Origin: Stachybotrys elegans
Taxonomy: Eukaryota; Ascomycota; Sordariomycetes; Hypocreales; Stachybotryaceae
Length of the DNA: 64,000 bases
Assembly: GCA_020746835.1 (NCBI GenBank)
Contig: JAGPNK010000031.1
Coordinates: forward strand, 62,001-126,000
Reading direction: 5' to 3'
Shown: piece after piece, positions 33,706-44,287 of the stretch
Position numbering within the stretch: the stretch's first letter is position 1
Layout of the letters: every line of letters begins with the position of its first letter
Notes under the pieces: model-generated
The model's input: the letters and a program-made list of their open reading frames with translations, nothing else
Told to the model about the DNA's origin: nothing
Database searches by the model: none
Translations under genes and position numbers: made by a program

Positions 33706-34176
33706 ATGAGAGTCGACTTCTACGCAGCCCTAGAAAGGGTCGTCCAGCCATTGTGTTGGGTAGACTACCGTGATACGCTGAGGCATCTTCTTGATGCCTC
33801 TTTGCAAATGCGACGGAAGAAAAAAGATGGTTGCAGCGAGCCATCGGATAGCGATATACTCTGTCTTTTTGACAGGCTTGTCTCTTGCAAACCCGAAAAC
33901 CTCTCCTCGCTCGCTGACGAACTGGAGCTTGATGTCATCATGCACCGTATCGTGTTTGCTTCTTTATGGGTTGACAGCGATCCCGGGTACCGTTCCGAGA
34001 TGCAGCAGTATTTCGACTTTATAAACGAGCCGATGGCAAGGGACAACCCCATTGCACGATATCATATGGACCGAGGGAGCGGCAGAGATCACTGCCAGGC
34101 GTTCCGTGCGGCTGTACAGTCAATCAGGTTTGGAAGGGAGGATATACATGGCTTGCGTGGACCAGGTAGAGAGTGA
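33706..34176 (+). CDS. small hypothetical protein
   Basis: 156 residues from an ATG in good context (CCACCATGAG). The sequence is helix-rich with balanced charge: DFYAALERVVQPLCWVDYRD, LFDRLVSCKPENLSSLADEL, VIMHRIVFASLWVDSDPGYR and MQQYFDFINEP. No signal peptide or membrane segment. I do not recognise a family. The last ten codons are less protein-like, so the 3' end may be modified by an intron I did not identify. Confidence 0.5.
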   Translation: MRVDFYAALERVVQPLCWVDYRDTLRHLLDASLQMRRKKKDGCSEPSDSDILCLFDRLVSCKPENLSSLADELELDVIMHRIVFASLWVDSDPGYRSEMQQYFDFINEPMARDNPIARYHMDRGSGRDHCQAFRAAVQSIRFGREDIHGLRGPGRE

Positions 34177-35953
34177 GGAATATAAGCGTGGGCAGCATGT
34201 AGCAGACATTAGCAGACATTAGCAGACAGTAGCAGCCATTAGCAGCCATTATGAGGCAAACTGTACACTTGGGAGTAGTGACGCTGGCATTAAATATACT
34301 ATAAAGCGAGTGCTGCTTCGGGGCTGAATATCGAAGGCCGTCGTGTCGCAGGCTGACCGCCTCTGTCAAAGAGGTAGCCATCTTCTAGCCCCAAGCCTAC
34401 CGATATGACTCTGACATGAACAAGTCAATGAATCGATTCTGTCACATATACGATGATACGACGACACGACGACACAACGACACAGGGCACAGCTGGCGAA
34501 GCTCTTTGACATGTTGGTCATTACCTATACTGGTGGCTTCTGCTTTCCCTCCTCCCCCTTTCCCTCCTTCTTCCTCCTTCTCCCCAGTCTCCCCCATTCT
34601 CCTCAACTCCCCTCAACTCCCCTCTCCTGATCTACCCCCTTGCACTTTGCCACTTTGCCCCTCTCCTCGTAAGCCGAGGGTTGGCTGCCTGTATCACACC
34701 CTGGGCTGTATTCCCGGATGAGGATGTGCAAAGCCGGCGCCATTCTCCCTTGCATCGCATTTGCCTGGTCCTCATTGGCGCACACCCGATACACCCGATG
34801 GTAGCGCGACTCATCCTCAGCTGAGCCATGGGCTGTCGAGCTTGTTGCTACGAGGCTTCCGTATCGGGACGGCACTGGGGCGTGGCGCGTGATACTAGTA
34901 GTAGCTCCTTGGCTGGCCACCTATCCGCCAACGGCACACCGCATACTTACGTACTAATATGCAGGAGGAGGCGCTTGTCGTGTGCTCCGACTTGGGTGCT
35001 AACGAGGGGCACTGAGTATACGCTGTGCGGTTTCAAGGCACCTCTTTGTAAAATTATGAACCGGCACGCAACTGGCCAAGGATGCCTAGTAGGAGAAGCC
35101 TGACCAGTCGCGCATAAGCTCGTCCGTGGTGTCCGGGACAGGTGTGCTGTCATTGTCGGCTTTAGCCAATCAAGGTAGAGTCGGGAGCTGAAACAGGCAG
35201 GTAATGGTGGGTGGACGGACTAGCGGGGTAAACAAAAAACTTTGGCGGGGCAGAGAGGGTTTGCAACTATCAGAACCATTTTACCCTCTCTTGTATCGGA
35301 TCCAGTATATTTACTAAACCAAGGGGCAGCTAACATCAGCAAAGCTCGCCACATACCCTAAAGCAGTCCCTTCTCTTGGCATGTTGTTATTTATTGCGTG
35401 CCTGGATACAACACCACCTTTGTTCTTTTTCTCGGCAATCATTCCAGCGGTATTACACCTCAACATGACCATAGGACCCTCTACTCTGCCCCATCACTAA
35501 AATAAAATAAAAATAAATAAAAATCCATAAAGTAATTAAGTAAATAAAAATAAAGAAGAATAAGAAGAAGAAATAAATAACATTCTCTATTTGTAGTAAA
35601 GGCCTGCGCTACAAGGGCAGTACCGCACCAACATGGCACACCGACATGGCACACCATGGCACACCATCATGGCACACTAACATGACAGGCCAGAGCCATT
35701 CATGTCGGAATGCTACCGCAGATACAAGCCTCTCAAGGGAGGAATGAATAGCGCCAGGGCAGGTGGGATTAGATCGGCGTTTGTTGAGCATTGAGATCCC
35801 CGGAACAATAGCACTGGTCTGGGCGATGCTGTCAAACATACAGTTCATTGACTGCCGGTAGGTACAAATAACCACTGCCCTCTTCTTCATGCTGCCATAT
35901 AGCCCTCTTCGTCATGCTGTCATACAGCCCGTACTTCTCCTTGACTACCGAAC
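34177..35953. other. gene-poor stretch with simple repeats
   Basis: No supported gene. It contains five tandem copies of a 10-bp unit AGCAGACATT at 34201-34250, CT-rich tracts near 34545-34640, and an A/T-only stretch of AAATA-type repeats at about 35498-35580. Confidence 0.6.
34201..34250. repeat. 10-bp tandem repeat, five copies
   Basis: Exact 10-bp periodicity: AGCAGACATT twice, AGCAGACAGT once, AGCAGCCATT twice. It lies just beyond the stop of the small hypothetical gene. Confidence 0.9.
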
Positions 35954-36792
35954 ATGACCCTGCCACGCAGAGATAATAGGACCGGGCTCGACGGACAATC
36001 CCTACCACCCCTACGAGATGTCCTCCAACGTCTGTGGTCAAAACCGCCTCTACATCCCTATAATCGCTTGTATTCTCAACCCCCGCCGCCATTGCCTTAC
36101 ATTTCGCCTTATGCTGAGCACACACTCCCCAGACCTCTGCCTGGTGACAGAGGCTCCTCTTCACATGGGAATAGACAGGGGATGCCCATCAATGTAGGTT
36201 GACTGCTGGCGTTCCGATGTATGGATAGCTCACAAACACCTAGCCATACCCGAATATTGTATACCCTTCTGTGCGCACTGGCGAGGTTTCTCAGCAATTC
36301 CCAACAAGCCAAGATGTAAACAACAGGCTGAGTTGGGCTGAGAGGGCAGGAAATCGTGTCCAGGGGCCAACCGGAAAACCACCAACAATGAATACAAGTC
36401 GACAAGAAACAACGCCTAGACGCCGGATAAAAAGGGACAGTCGCCTGAAGCAGCAGGTGAGTGTACAAGGTACCAACTCCTTGTTGCGCCAGCCTATTTA
36501 TTATTCCTAGGCCCAGGACACTCCTAGGAGATGCTGCGACTGCAATAGGACAGATACAAGGCAATGGCGACGAGGATCACAAGGGGCTAGGACTCTATGC
36601 AACGCCTGTGGGCTGAGAGATGCAAAGGAGGCAAGGCAAAGGCAGCACACCGGCTTTCTTTCCAACACTCAGGAATTACCCAACACCCAGGAATTATACA
36701 ACACTCAAGCACCCTCGATGATCGGTTCTGGGCATCGCTATGGTTGGTATGTCTACACCGGCACGGCGATTGATGGTGGTCCCTGGGCGTAA
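35954..36792 (+). CDS. small GATA-type zinc-finger transcription factor
   Basis: Three exons in phase, 35954-36193, 36295-36456 and 36511-36792, encode 227 residues. Exon 1 is proline-rich with the short motif SLPPLRDVLQ. Exon 2 is basic (TPRRRIKRDSRLKQQ). Exon 3 carries the finger C142-x2-C145-x18-C164-x2-C167, with the expected TDTRQWRRGSQG and TLCNACGLRDAK between and after the cysteines. This is the GATA class with an 18-residue loop, binding WGATAR-type sites in the nucleus. Downstream, NTQEL is repeated three times. The protein is much shorter than the nitrogen or light regulators, so it is not AreA or a WC factor. The target process is unknown. The finger and its splice phase make the gene secure; the first exon is less so. 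Confidence 0.82.
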
Positions 36793-37264
36793 GAGCAGGA
36801 TAGCCAGGTTGGTTGATATACCAATTCATGCCATCTTCACAGCTTCGCAAGTCATGAGTATGAACAGGAAAGCCCTTCGTTCAGGTTTCCGGGAAATGCC
36901 CTACCTATGTCTGTCAGCATGTCCAATGACCTCGTCTTGAAGCGGGAACAAATCTATGAAGCGTCTATCCTTGCTCAGTGGTGAGAGTAGCCGACAGCAC
37001 AAACACAGTATGGTGAGTTATGAGAAGGGAAGGGTGAGAATTCACATTGCCAAGTAAGCTGCGCCGGATGGCAACACGACACTGGGATTCTAGCTTCTGA
37101 CAAGAGGGTGTAGGGTGTAGGTTGGCACGAGAAGCAAGTTGATACCGCCTTAACTCTTTCTGACTGTCTACACATTTCACAATAGCCATCTCTCACTAAC
37201 AACAGCTGATAAGACTGTAAATCATAGCAGTAAAAGGAGAAGGCGTTATTATTCTGGTGCGCAA
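36793..37264. other. spacer
   Basis: Intergenic DNA between two convergent regulator genes. Nothing is recognised. Confidence 0.4.
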
Positions 37265-37867
37265 TCAAGAATAAGAAAAGGACGCGAGTCGTCGTGCGAT
37301 TAGCTGCTGGTACAGACCATCGCGATTTCTGGAGGCGGGTAACACAACGCCGGAGCTGACTCCCTGGCCACCGAGCTCGACGGCTTGCCCTCCATCAAGA
37401 GTGCCCACTGGCATTTCCATGCCTCTCGCTCCCTCCAGCTCGAAATTCTCTCCACACGAGCCACCGCCGATGCTGCTGTGCTCGGACATGGCAGATCTGG
37501 GCGCGCCATGCCATGGAGCAGTGATGCTGGTGCTGTCTCCAGGGGTACGAGAGGAAAGGCGAGGGTATGGGACGGGATGAGATGTCATGTCAGACGCGGG
37601 CGGGCGGGATTGCCACCTAGGGTACAGTGGATGGGAGGACGCCGAGTAGGGTGCGACGAGCGAGAGGAAGAGAGTCAGGACAGCGACCTCCACCTCGAGC
37701 TCGTCATTGCGTCGGCGGAGAGCTTGGAGGCTTTGGAGGCTGGTGGAACTCTTGAGATCTTCGATGCAGGCCTCGAGCGTCTTAATTCGGTTGCGGATGC
37801 GCTCTCGCTTAGCTCTCTGATATTCGCGATCCTTCATGCGCCTCTGTTGCAGCTGGGCAGGTGTCAT
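37265..37867 (-). CDS. short bZIP transcription factor
   Basis: ATG at 37867, 200 residues as one exon. Residues 7-26 (QQRRMKDREYQRAKRERIRN) form the basic region, followed by a heptad stretch (IKTLEACIEDLKSS ... LQSLQALRRRNDELEVEV). This is the arrangement of short fungal bZIP proteins. Beyond about residue 65 the chain is S/P/G-rich with no domain. A stretch around residues 60-85 could instead be an intron (GTCGCT ... CCCTAG), which would shorten the protein slightly. Function: nuclear DNA binding as a dimer; the target is unknown. It is convergent with the GATA gene and separated by about 470 bp. Confidence 0.72.
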   Translation of the reverse strand: MTPAQLQQRRMKDREYQRAKRERIRNRIKTLEACIEDLKSSTSLQSLQALRRRNDELEVEVAVLTLFLSLVAPYSASSHPLYPRWQSRPPASDMTSHPVPYPRLSSRTPGDSTSITAPWHGAPRSAMSEHSSIGGGSCGENFELEGARGMEMPVGTLDGGQAVELGGQGVSSGVVLPASRNRDGLYQQLIARRLASFSYS

Positions 37868-40065
37868 GTTTAAGGCAGTATGATGTTCTATATATTGTGC
37901 GACAGGTCAGACATATCATTGCTGGGTGAATGCGCCCTTTGATCGCGCAGAAGCGGCACATGGCATACCTTTTCTTCCAGCGCCGAGGAGGATCACCAGA
38001 GGTTGATCTTGTCGTGATACCAGGACTGTGCTGATACTGAGGTGCAGAGGTCTAGGGTATAGAGTGTGTCCCCCTTGAAGCCTGGCTTTGACGATGATTC
38101 CAGTCGACGTGGCGTGTTTCTGCAAGAGGGTGACGAGATCCGCGGGGCTTGATTCCGATGGCCATTTGATGGCGTCAGGTCAGGGCCTGACATGGCACAC
38201 CAAGGCCTCCTCCAGCTTTGCATCTGAGCTTCTACAACTGGGGCCTTGCGCCACGTAACGACGTAATGTAGACAGACGAGATGGTAGGCTAAGGATGGCT
38301 GGGAGGCCAAGCAACATGGCCTTGCCGCTGGTATGTGATATTGTCCCGTCAAGCCCTTGGACCCTCTTTAACGCTCCGTACGCAAGGGATATTTGACGTA
38401 GGGCAGGATTGGCCATTGCCTTGGACAACCAAGGGCGTGTCATGAAGCGACTACTCAAGTCCGGCAGCTCGATCACCTATAGGCGCGATGGCGAGGCGGA
38501 AGCTGCTTCGTGTCCGGAGAAGAGTCTGTCATCGTATCCAAAATGATAGATAGTACTCTCTGTGCGCCTTGCAAGCGATGGTGAGGAGGACAATGCGGAG
38601 GATGGCCAAACAGCTGCCCCGCCCCCACCAAGACTTTACCCCGCCTATTTCTCCTTTTGGCTTTGACGCCGCCCTTGATTGGTTAGGGACAGGACCGTCC
38701 GACCGTGCCAGCATGGGATGCCGTCGCGAAACCGCCCTTCGGCCCGAGGCGTATTGAGCCGGCAAGGAGGGCGGGCTGCGTATTGACTCGTGGCGCCTCT
38801 GCATCGGCTAAAACTTCTACCTGGCTGTCTGATGTAAGAACAATATGGTGTGGGAGACTTCCTTTATACAGCGACGCAATACGGGAGAATAGACCAAGGA
38901 TCTCTGACTATGGGCAATAGGTGAAGAGAAGTACGGCCGTATGTACAGTCGGAAAGACTGCTCACTTTTATCGACCCATTGTAGAAGCAGGGCGAGGTTG
39001 GTGGCGCCATGCTTCAACGGATTTAGCGGTGTCAGAGCCGACGCCGAGAGGTAGGTGTACGCGGCGCCACCTTCATCCCTTGCTTCCGGTGGCCTCGGCC
39101 TTGGCCGATTCCGCGATTATTCCACGATTCATGTTGGTGCCCGGCCCAGTGTCTGCTTTCGCGCCCTCTACCTCTGTTCGGCAAATGTAGCAGCGAGATA
39201 CAGACGAGATACAAACGAGATACAGAGTAACAAGAAGTTGGCTGCTCCTGATTATAGACGCAGAGCCTGGCGTTCATTGCCTGCCTTTGCTCTGCCGTTC
39301 CCGTTAGGTGTGACTTCCTGCCTCTCCGTCAGCTGCATCATACATGCCCATCGCCTCAGAGAGTGGGAAAGGGTGCAGTCGTTCCAGCAGTTGCGCCTCC
39401 AAGGGGGGCTTTACAAAGCGCTACGGGAGCATCTCAGAGCGCGGACTTGCCGAGTCCCATGTCCGTACGCTGCGCATGCTTTATGTAGGACAGGCGGGCC
39501 ACGCCAGTCGGTGCGCGTTGTACGGTATTGCATACTGTGTTTGCATTGCGTTCGAGACGAAACGTGGAAGAGATCAAATCAAGCCACCAAGGGCGGCGCG
39601 GCGTGAACGTGAAAGCGATGCTTTATAAATTATCACGTTTGGCCCCAAACACGCTTCCCCGCACACTGTATAGAGGGTCCTGCCAGATTGTTGTTACCCA
39701 AACAAAGTCGCCCTCCCAAAAACATTATGTCTTTGATCCAGTGTGAATGTAGATGCCAACGGAAAAAGAAAATAAAAATAAAAATAAAAATAAAAAAATA
39801 AAAATAAAAATAAATAAAAATAAAAATTATAGGGAATCGTTTATAGCTGGTCCGAAGCCATTGCTATCAACGTGGTGGCTAGGCCGATTGTTGATCCCAT
39901 GGAGCGCTCCAGCGAACTGAGTGTATTCCTCCGTCTGTGACTGGTCCTCGGGTTGAGCGTCGGTCATTGCTTCCGGAGCATGCTGCTCTCGCTTTAACTT
40001 CTGGTAGAGCTTCCCTGTATCTTGTGACGTAGGCATCGACCTCAGTAAGCCCTGTAAGTGCTTGA
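37868..40065. other. gene-poor stretch
   Basis: Frames up to 183 codons (39055-39606) overlap on both strands and match nothing recognised. The Zn2Cys6 gene may extend here: after its stop a plausible intron (GTGAGC ... CTTACAG) could add an exon at about 39827-40036, but the phase does not fit the best-looking frame. Confidence 0.4.
39765..39830. repeat. A/T simple repeat (AAAAAT)n
   Basis: About 65 bp of AAAATA/AAAAAT units on the plus strand. Confidence 0.9.
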
Positions 40066-41088
40066 TTAGAAGTGGTAGGCGGAGAGAGGCATAATATGAT
40101 GCTCACTGAGATGTTCGCTCTCTCGCATCATCTTGTGGCCGATGTGTGATTCGAAGGCGTTCACGTAAGAGTTGAGGCTTGCGCTGGATTCCGATGGCGC
40201 GTAGATGAGGCCGTGGCAAGGCAGAGGAGCTCGAGAGTGGTCAATCATAATGCCGGTGGGGGGGCTGTGAGGAACTGGGGAGGAGTGTGTGTGCGTGGAG
40301 GTGCTGTAGCCGTCATAGAGGATGGGAGGGCTCGGGTGGATATATGGCATGTCCTCGCGAGAGTAAGGCTGGTTGATGGGAGAGGCGTAGTCCACCTCGC
40401 TGCCCGGCGAGTCGATGGAGGAAGAGAGACCATCAGTGATGATGGGAAGCGGGTCCTTGGTGTTGTACTTGGGCATGGCATGGGGAGAGTGCATCATACC
40501 AGTGGAATAGGGCATGCTAGCCCGGCTATTCTGGTGCAGCGCTGGCGAGTGCTCTTGGTGTGGGATAGAGAGGTAGTTGTAAGCGTGGACGGCGTGGTAG
40601 GGAGTGCCGGGGTTGGAGGTGTGACTAGCTTCATGGTGGTGGCGGTGGTGATGGTGGTGCATGACAGGAATGTCAATGGGACCACGGCTCATCCGCTGAA
40701 CCTCGTCCTGACCAGACCAAGGTGGCGTCATGGAGGACTGGCTGGAGCGGCTGGAGTTTGTAGAGCTGGTCCTCGGGCGTGTCGTGGGCGACGTCTTGGG
40801 CTCTCGGGAGACGGGCGGTGCGTTGACAACGGGCAGAGACAGGCCTCGAAGCTTGCCACGGCTGGCGACACCGACGCCCCACGTCAACTGAGTCTTGTAG
40901 CCGGAACATTCGTTGCTGACCTCGAGACACTGGGAGCAGTACGGCCTCTGGCGGCCGCACTTGACATTGCGCTTGGTGCAGGTGAAGCAGTCATCGGCGG
41001 CACCGCCAGCAGGCGCTCTTCTTCTCCGCTTGCGGATGGCTGAGGCATCCTTGACAGGCATTGTTTGTTGGGAGATGGAGGCGGTCAT
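40066..41088 (-). CDS. Zn(II)2Cys6 transcription factor with conserved post-cluster motif
   Basis: ATG at 41088, 340 residues in one exon. A basic stretch (RKRRRRAP) precedes C34-x2-C37-x6-C44-x6-C51-x2-C54-x6-C61, a complete binuclear zinc cluster. Directly after it comes TWGVGVASRGKLRGLSLPVV, a motif I recognise from a widespread group of ascomycete C6 factors. The rest is S/P/H-rich with a histidine run (MHHHHHRHHH), SREDMPYIHPSPP and a C-terminal helix (NAFESHIGHKMMRESEHL). It is shorter than most C6 factors, with no visible fungal-trans domain. A 3' exon may be missing. The 5' frame continues upstream to 41331 but without protein character, so 41088 is preferred. Confidence 0.8.
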   Translation of the reverse strand: MTASISQQTMPVKDASAIRKRRRRAPAGGAADDCFTCTKRNVKCGRQRPYCSQCLEVSNECSGYKTQLTWGVGVASRGKLRGLSLPVVNAPPVSREPKTSPTTRPRTSSTNSSRSSQSSMTPPWSGQDEVQRMSRGPIDIPVMHHHHHRHHHEASHTSNPGTPYHAVHAYNYLSIPHQEHSPALHQNSRASMPYSTGMMHSPHAMPKYNTKDPLPIITDGLSSSIDSPGSEVDYASPINQPYSREDMPYIHPSPPILYDGYSTSTHTHSSPVPHSPPTGIMIDHSRAPLPCHGLIYAPSESSASLNSYVNAFESHIGHKMMRESEHLSEHHIMPLSAYHF

Positions 41089-41617
41089 GGTGGCAAATCC
41101 GAGAGGAGGGAGAAGATGCGTGCGTGTGTGCTTGGTGGCGAGAAATGACAGGAAGGAGCTCCCTTCAGAAAGGCGCGTGTAGGGAAGATGTGGTTGGTGA
41201 AGCAAGCTGTAGAACACGGGATACTTTCTATATACAATGCCTTGGTGTTTCTTTCGAATGGTATAGTAAAGTATCGCGTCGGTGATGGGCTGGCAGCGGG
41301 AGCAGGAGTGAAAGAGCGAGTGAGGTAGCAAGAACCTGTAGAAGTGCTCGATCCATAGGATGATGAGAAGGAGGGGGAGCGGCTGTTGTTATGAGAGATG
41401 CCCTGCTGCTGATAAGGCAGAAGACCAGGGTCCTCTGTGTAGAGCCTCATGGTGGAGGTGACCACCAATGGGAGCGAGCACTACCCGCCGAGCAGCCCAT
41501 ACCTGTAAGACCACCCTGTCAACGTTCATCCCTGCCTGCGGCCTTTCCTTACCGACCAACCCAACAGCCTCAGCGAACTGGTGCCGCCTCTTTCCTATCG
41601 TGTTGCTGTGAGCCTAA

Positions 41618-42193
41618 CGCCGCTCCTCCACAAAAGATTCTTCACCCAGAGCCCAAGACCAAACGCGCCTCGTTGGCCGAGAAGAAATATCACTCAGAAG
41701 ATATCTCAGCACCCTACGACAACCCCGAGGAATCCCACACGCCGTCTATCCATGCCCTTCATACGCAGCGCCTGGCAACACCATTATCCCACCCTACGGC
41801 TCCCGCTTCGCCTACCCAGCCATACCCACGCTTGATACGGATCTGAACTGCCTGCCTACACCGGCTTGGGACTCCATAGCTCACTCCATCTGCACCATTT
41901 CCGATTCCACAGTATCTGTTTCGGCAGCCTCCAGCTCATCGTCTCTGCCTACCATTCTCTCCACAGAGTATAGCCATGTTGCTAACTGTGATTACTGTCT
42001 CCCCACTGTCTGTAAAACGTACGAGAGCTGCCCTCTATGTCCCATCGTCAACCAGTTCTATCACTGTCCCCTGAGAGTCGGGAAGAAGGTTTGTTCCGAG
42101 GGACTTTGTATCCATCTCCGCCGACCCGCTACCCTCAGCAGTCACCTCTCACCCGCCGGGGAATGCACAAATGGTCATCGAACTACCCTTTAG
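41618..42193 (+). CDS. open frame without ATG, possible terminal exon
   Basis: An uninterrupted 192-codon frame lies between TAA 41615 and TAG 42191 and contains no methionine codon. It reads like protein: IPHAVYPCPSYAAPGNTIIP, TDLNCLPTPAWDSIAHSI, a serine-rich stretch, and a cluster of about nine cysteines (ANCDYCLPTVCKTYESCPLC, then FYHCPL, KKVCSEGLC). If real, it would be the last exon of a gene starting near 41.4 kb, divergent from the Zn2Cys6 gene and sharing its promoter. I could not find a convincing acceptor. Confidence 0.35.
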   Translation, partial: RRSSTKDSSPRAQDQTRLVGREEISLRRYLSTLRQPRGIPHAVYPCPSYAAPGNTIIPPYGSRFAYPAIPTLDTDLNCLPTPAWDSIAHSICTISDSTVSVSAASSSSSLPTILSTEYSHVANCDYCLPTVCKTYESCPLCPIVNQFYHCPLRVGKKVCSEGLCIHLRRPATLSSHLSPAGECTNGHRTTL

Positions 42194-42706
42194 ACAGACA
42201 AAAGTAGTTCCATCTTCTGAACGGGCTACAGAACCCTTCACTGTACTGGCTTGTTAGAGAATCAGGAAAGAAAGGAGAAAGGCATTATATAGCTCCAGAA
42301 TTCAGGTAAAGGAGGTATGTATGTCCACTGTAGTCCATCTGAGAGTTTGCGTTAAGTGCTTTAAGTGCTCTCCTCTCGGAATAATAGCCCTTTAGATCTC
42401 TGGTTTCTATCTTGCTGGTCATCTGACAGGATGGGGATTTCGTTTCTCACGTTCTACTGGCCATTTTGGCTGTTGTCCGGGCCCAATCCCTATGGCTCCG
42501 TTTGTTCGGCGACCTGCTTCGGTACAGCCACCGAGAAGGTATCAACGTAACACTCTTCAGTACTGGCTGGCCTTGTAGCCTTGCATTCTTCCCGGATGGG
42601 GTGATAGCGGGGCCTCAGGCTGTACCGTATGACGGAGTATGTATAGTGCTGCTGTCCCCGGTCCTATAGAAGGGAGAGTTTGTTCCAGAATGTTTTGCTT
42701 AACATC
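42194..42706. other. spacer
   Basis: Intergenic DNA, no supported gene. Confidence 0.4.
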
Positions 42707-44287
42707 CTATGTTGTTGTTGTCGGGTCCTCCTCGAGCATGCAGGCATTCTCCAGCATGTTGGTCCACTTGCCGCTGGTGCCTGCATGGCTGTGCTTGAGG
42801 TGCTGACGGAAGTGATCGGCGCGGTAGAACTTCTTGGTCGAGTTGCACTTTCCAAACTTGTGCAACTCCTGGAGGTGACGGATGCGCTCTTCCCAGTCCT
42901 GGTCGGTGGCGATCCTCGGGGCCGCGCCGCCGTCCGTTCCAGGCCCGCGCCCTGACCGCGTGAAGTCGTCACCACAGTAGCCGCACGTGTCGGCCTCGCC
43001 CGGCCGCGTGGTCGAGTCGTGAAAGGCCCGCGCCGTGAAGCCCATGAGGGCCGAACATGACCATGAGTGGCGCCGTACGTGCAACGAGTTCTGGTGCCGC
43101 TCCGCCTCGTTCTTGTTCTTGAACCGGTTGCCGCAGAAGGAGCACTCATACTGCTTCTCGGCTTCGTTGATCTTCCTTGGGCTCGCCGCAGATACCGCGC
43201 GGGAGTGGACAGGCGCTCGGCTGATAGAGGCGCGGGGACTCGGGCTCAGTGAGATGGGCGTGTTGTAGGGCGAGTGGCACGAGGTGGGCGATAGGCCACC
43301 TGGGGAGAAGCCGCCGGGCGACCTGCGTCCGTAGGAGCTGGGAGCGGTGATGATGATGGCGGTGGCACCCATGGAGGGAGGTGGCGCCGTCGACATGAAG
43401 GAGCTGGATCGCGATATCGACATGGAGAGGGCGGATCCGTGGGGTGCGGTAGATAGACGGGGCGTAGGCGAAGCTCGAGGAGGTCCATCGCGGCGGCGAG
43501 TCAGTTCGCTAAAGCTAGTTGCATCAGACATCATGTGGTCCTCTGGGCTATGGGCCCTGCGCTTCTGGCTGATGGTAGAGTAAGCGTCCTCGACACGTCT
43601 CTTGAGGGATGAGGTGTCGTCGTGGCCGGGCCTGTCGCTGCTGAAGGGGTGGTGGTTGGCCTGGCTGTGACAGAAGGGGCCGCCAAACTGAGGAGGCAGA
43701 GCCGAGGCAGAGTGGACGGGCGTGTCGGGGTAGCGAGCCGAGTCGAGAGGGCGGCTGTGGAAAGGCAGAGCCAGGGGAGGGTACGGCCTCGAGGCGGAGG
43801 AGGAAGAGGAGGAGGGTGACGAGTCGGAGCGACCTAGAGGGCTTTGGCCAAGGCTGAGGCCCTGGGTCAGGCTGGGCTTGTCGAGGCCGCGCATCGGGTT
43901 GAGCTTGGCCTTCATGCTGTTGCCGTGGATGTCGGCAGGCTGCTGCCACAGAGGGGCGCTGAACTGATGCCTGGTCTGCATGGGAGGGAACTTGGGGGCC
44001 AAGGGATTGCGGGAGTCGGCCGACATGCTGGAGTAGCCGCCGTCGTGAGTGTCAAAGGGGCGGGCCTTGTAGTGAGGACGGTCGTCGATGGAGCTGTAGT
44101 CGCTGTGGGAAGGTGAGGATGGAAAGGAGCTGTAGCGGTCCTTATGGGTGTGCATGTCGCTAGGGTGCGGGCGGTGCTGAACACGAGGCGGCGCGTTGCC
44201 CAGAGGGTAGTTGGGAGGCGGCAGAGGCGGCGGGACGTAGGAGTGTGAGTCGGAGCCTGGGATATTCATAGTAGCCGCAGCCGCCAT
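42707..44287 (-). CDS. C2H2 zinc-finger transcription factor
   Basis: ATG at 44287 gives 526 residues in one exon. The open frame continues upstream to 44506, but that part lacks protein character. The first ~370 residues are low-complexity P/S/H-rich. Residues 380-404 hold a C2H2 finger (YECSFCGNRFKNKNEAERHQ...H). After it comes a conserved block: HSWSCSAL, CGYCGDDF, DWEERIRHLQELHKFGKC, then a second motif YRADHFRQHLKHSHAGTSGK and WTNMLENAC. This C-terminal block is a hallmark of a conserved ascomycete C2H2 group. A nuclear DNA-binding role is expected; I cannot name the orthologue. Codon use and composition look native. Confidence 0.85.
   Translation of the reverse strand: MAAAATMNIPGSDSHSYVPPPLPPPNYPLGNAPPRVQHRPHPSDMHTHKDRYSSFPSSPSHSDYSSIDDRPHYKARPFDTHDGGYSSMSADSRNPLAPKFPPMQTRHQFSAPLWQQPADIHGNSMKAKLNPMRGLDKPSLTQGLSLGQSPLGRSDSSPSSSSSSASRPYPPLALPFHSRPLDSARYPDTPVHSASALPPQFGGPFCHSQANHHPFSSDRPGHDDTSSLKRRVEDAYSTISQKRRAHSPEDHMMSDATSFSELTRRRDGPPRASPTPRLSTAPHGSALSMSISRSSSFMSTAPPPSMGATAIIITAPSSYGRRSPGGFSPGGLSPTSCHSPYNTPISLSPSPRASISRAPVHSRAVSAASPRKINEAEKQYECSFCGNRFKNKNEAERHQNSLHVRRHSWSCSALMGFTARAFHDSTTRPGEADTCGYCGDDFTRSGRGPGTDGGAAPRIATDQDWEERIRHLQELHKFGKCNSTKKFYRADHFRQHLKHSHAGTSGKWTNMLENACMLEEDPTTTT

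Noticed and set aside
40213..41043. 276-codon plus-strand open frame
   Set aside because: It is antisense to the Zn2Cys6 gene. Its composition is explained by the codon bias of that gene.
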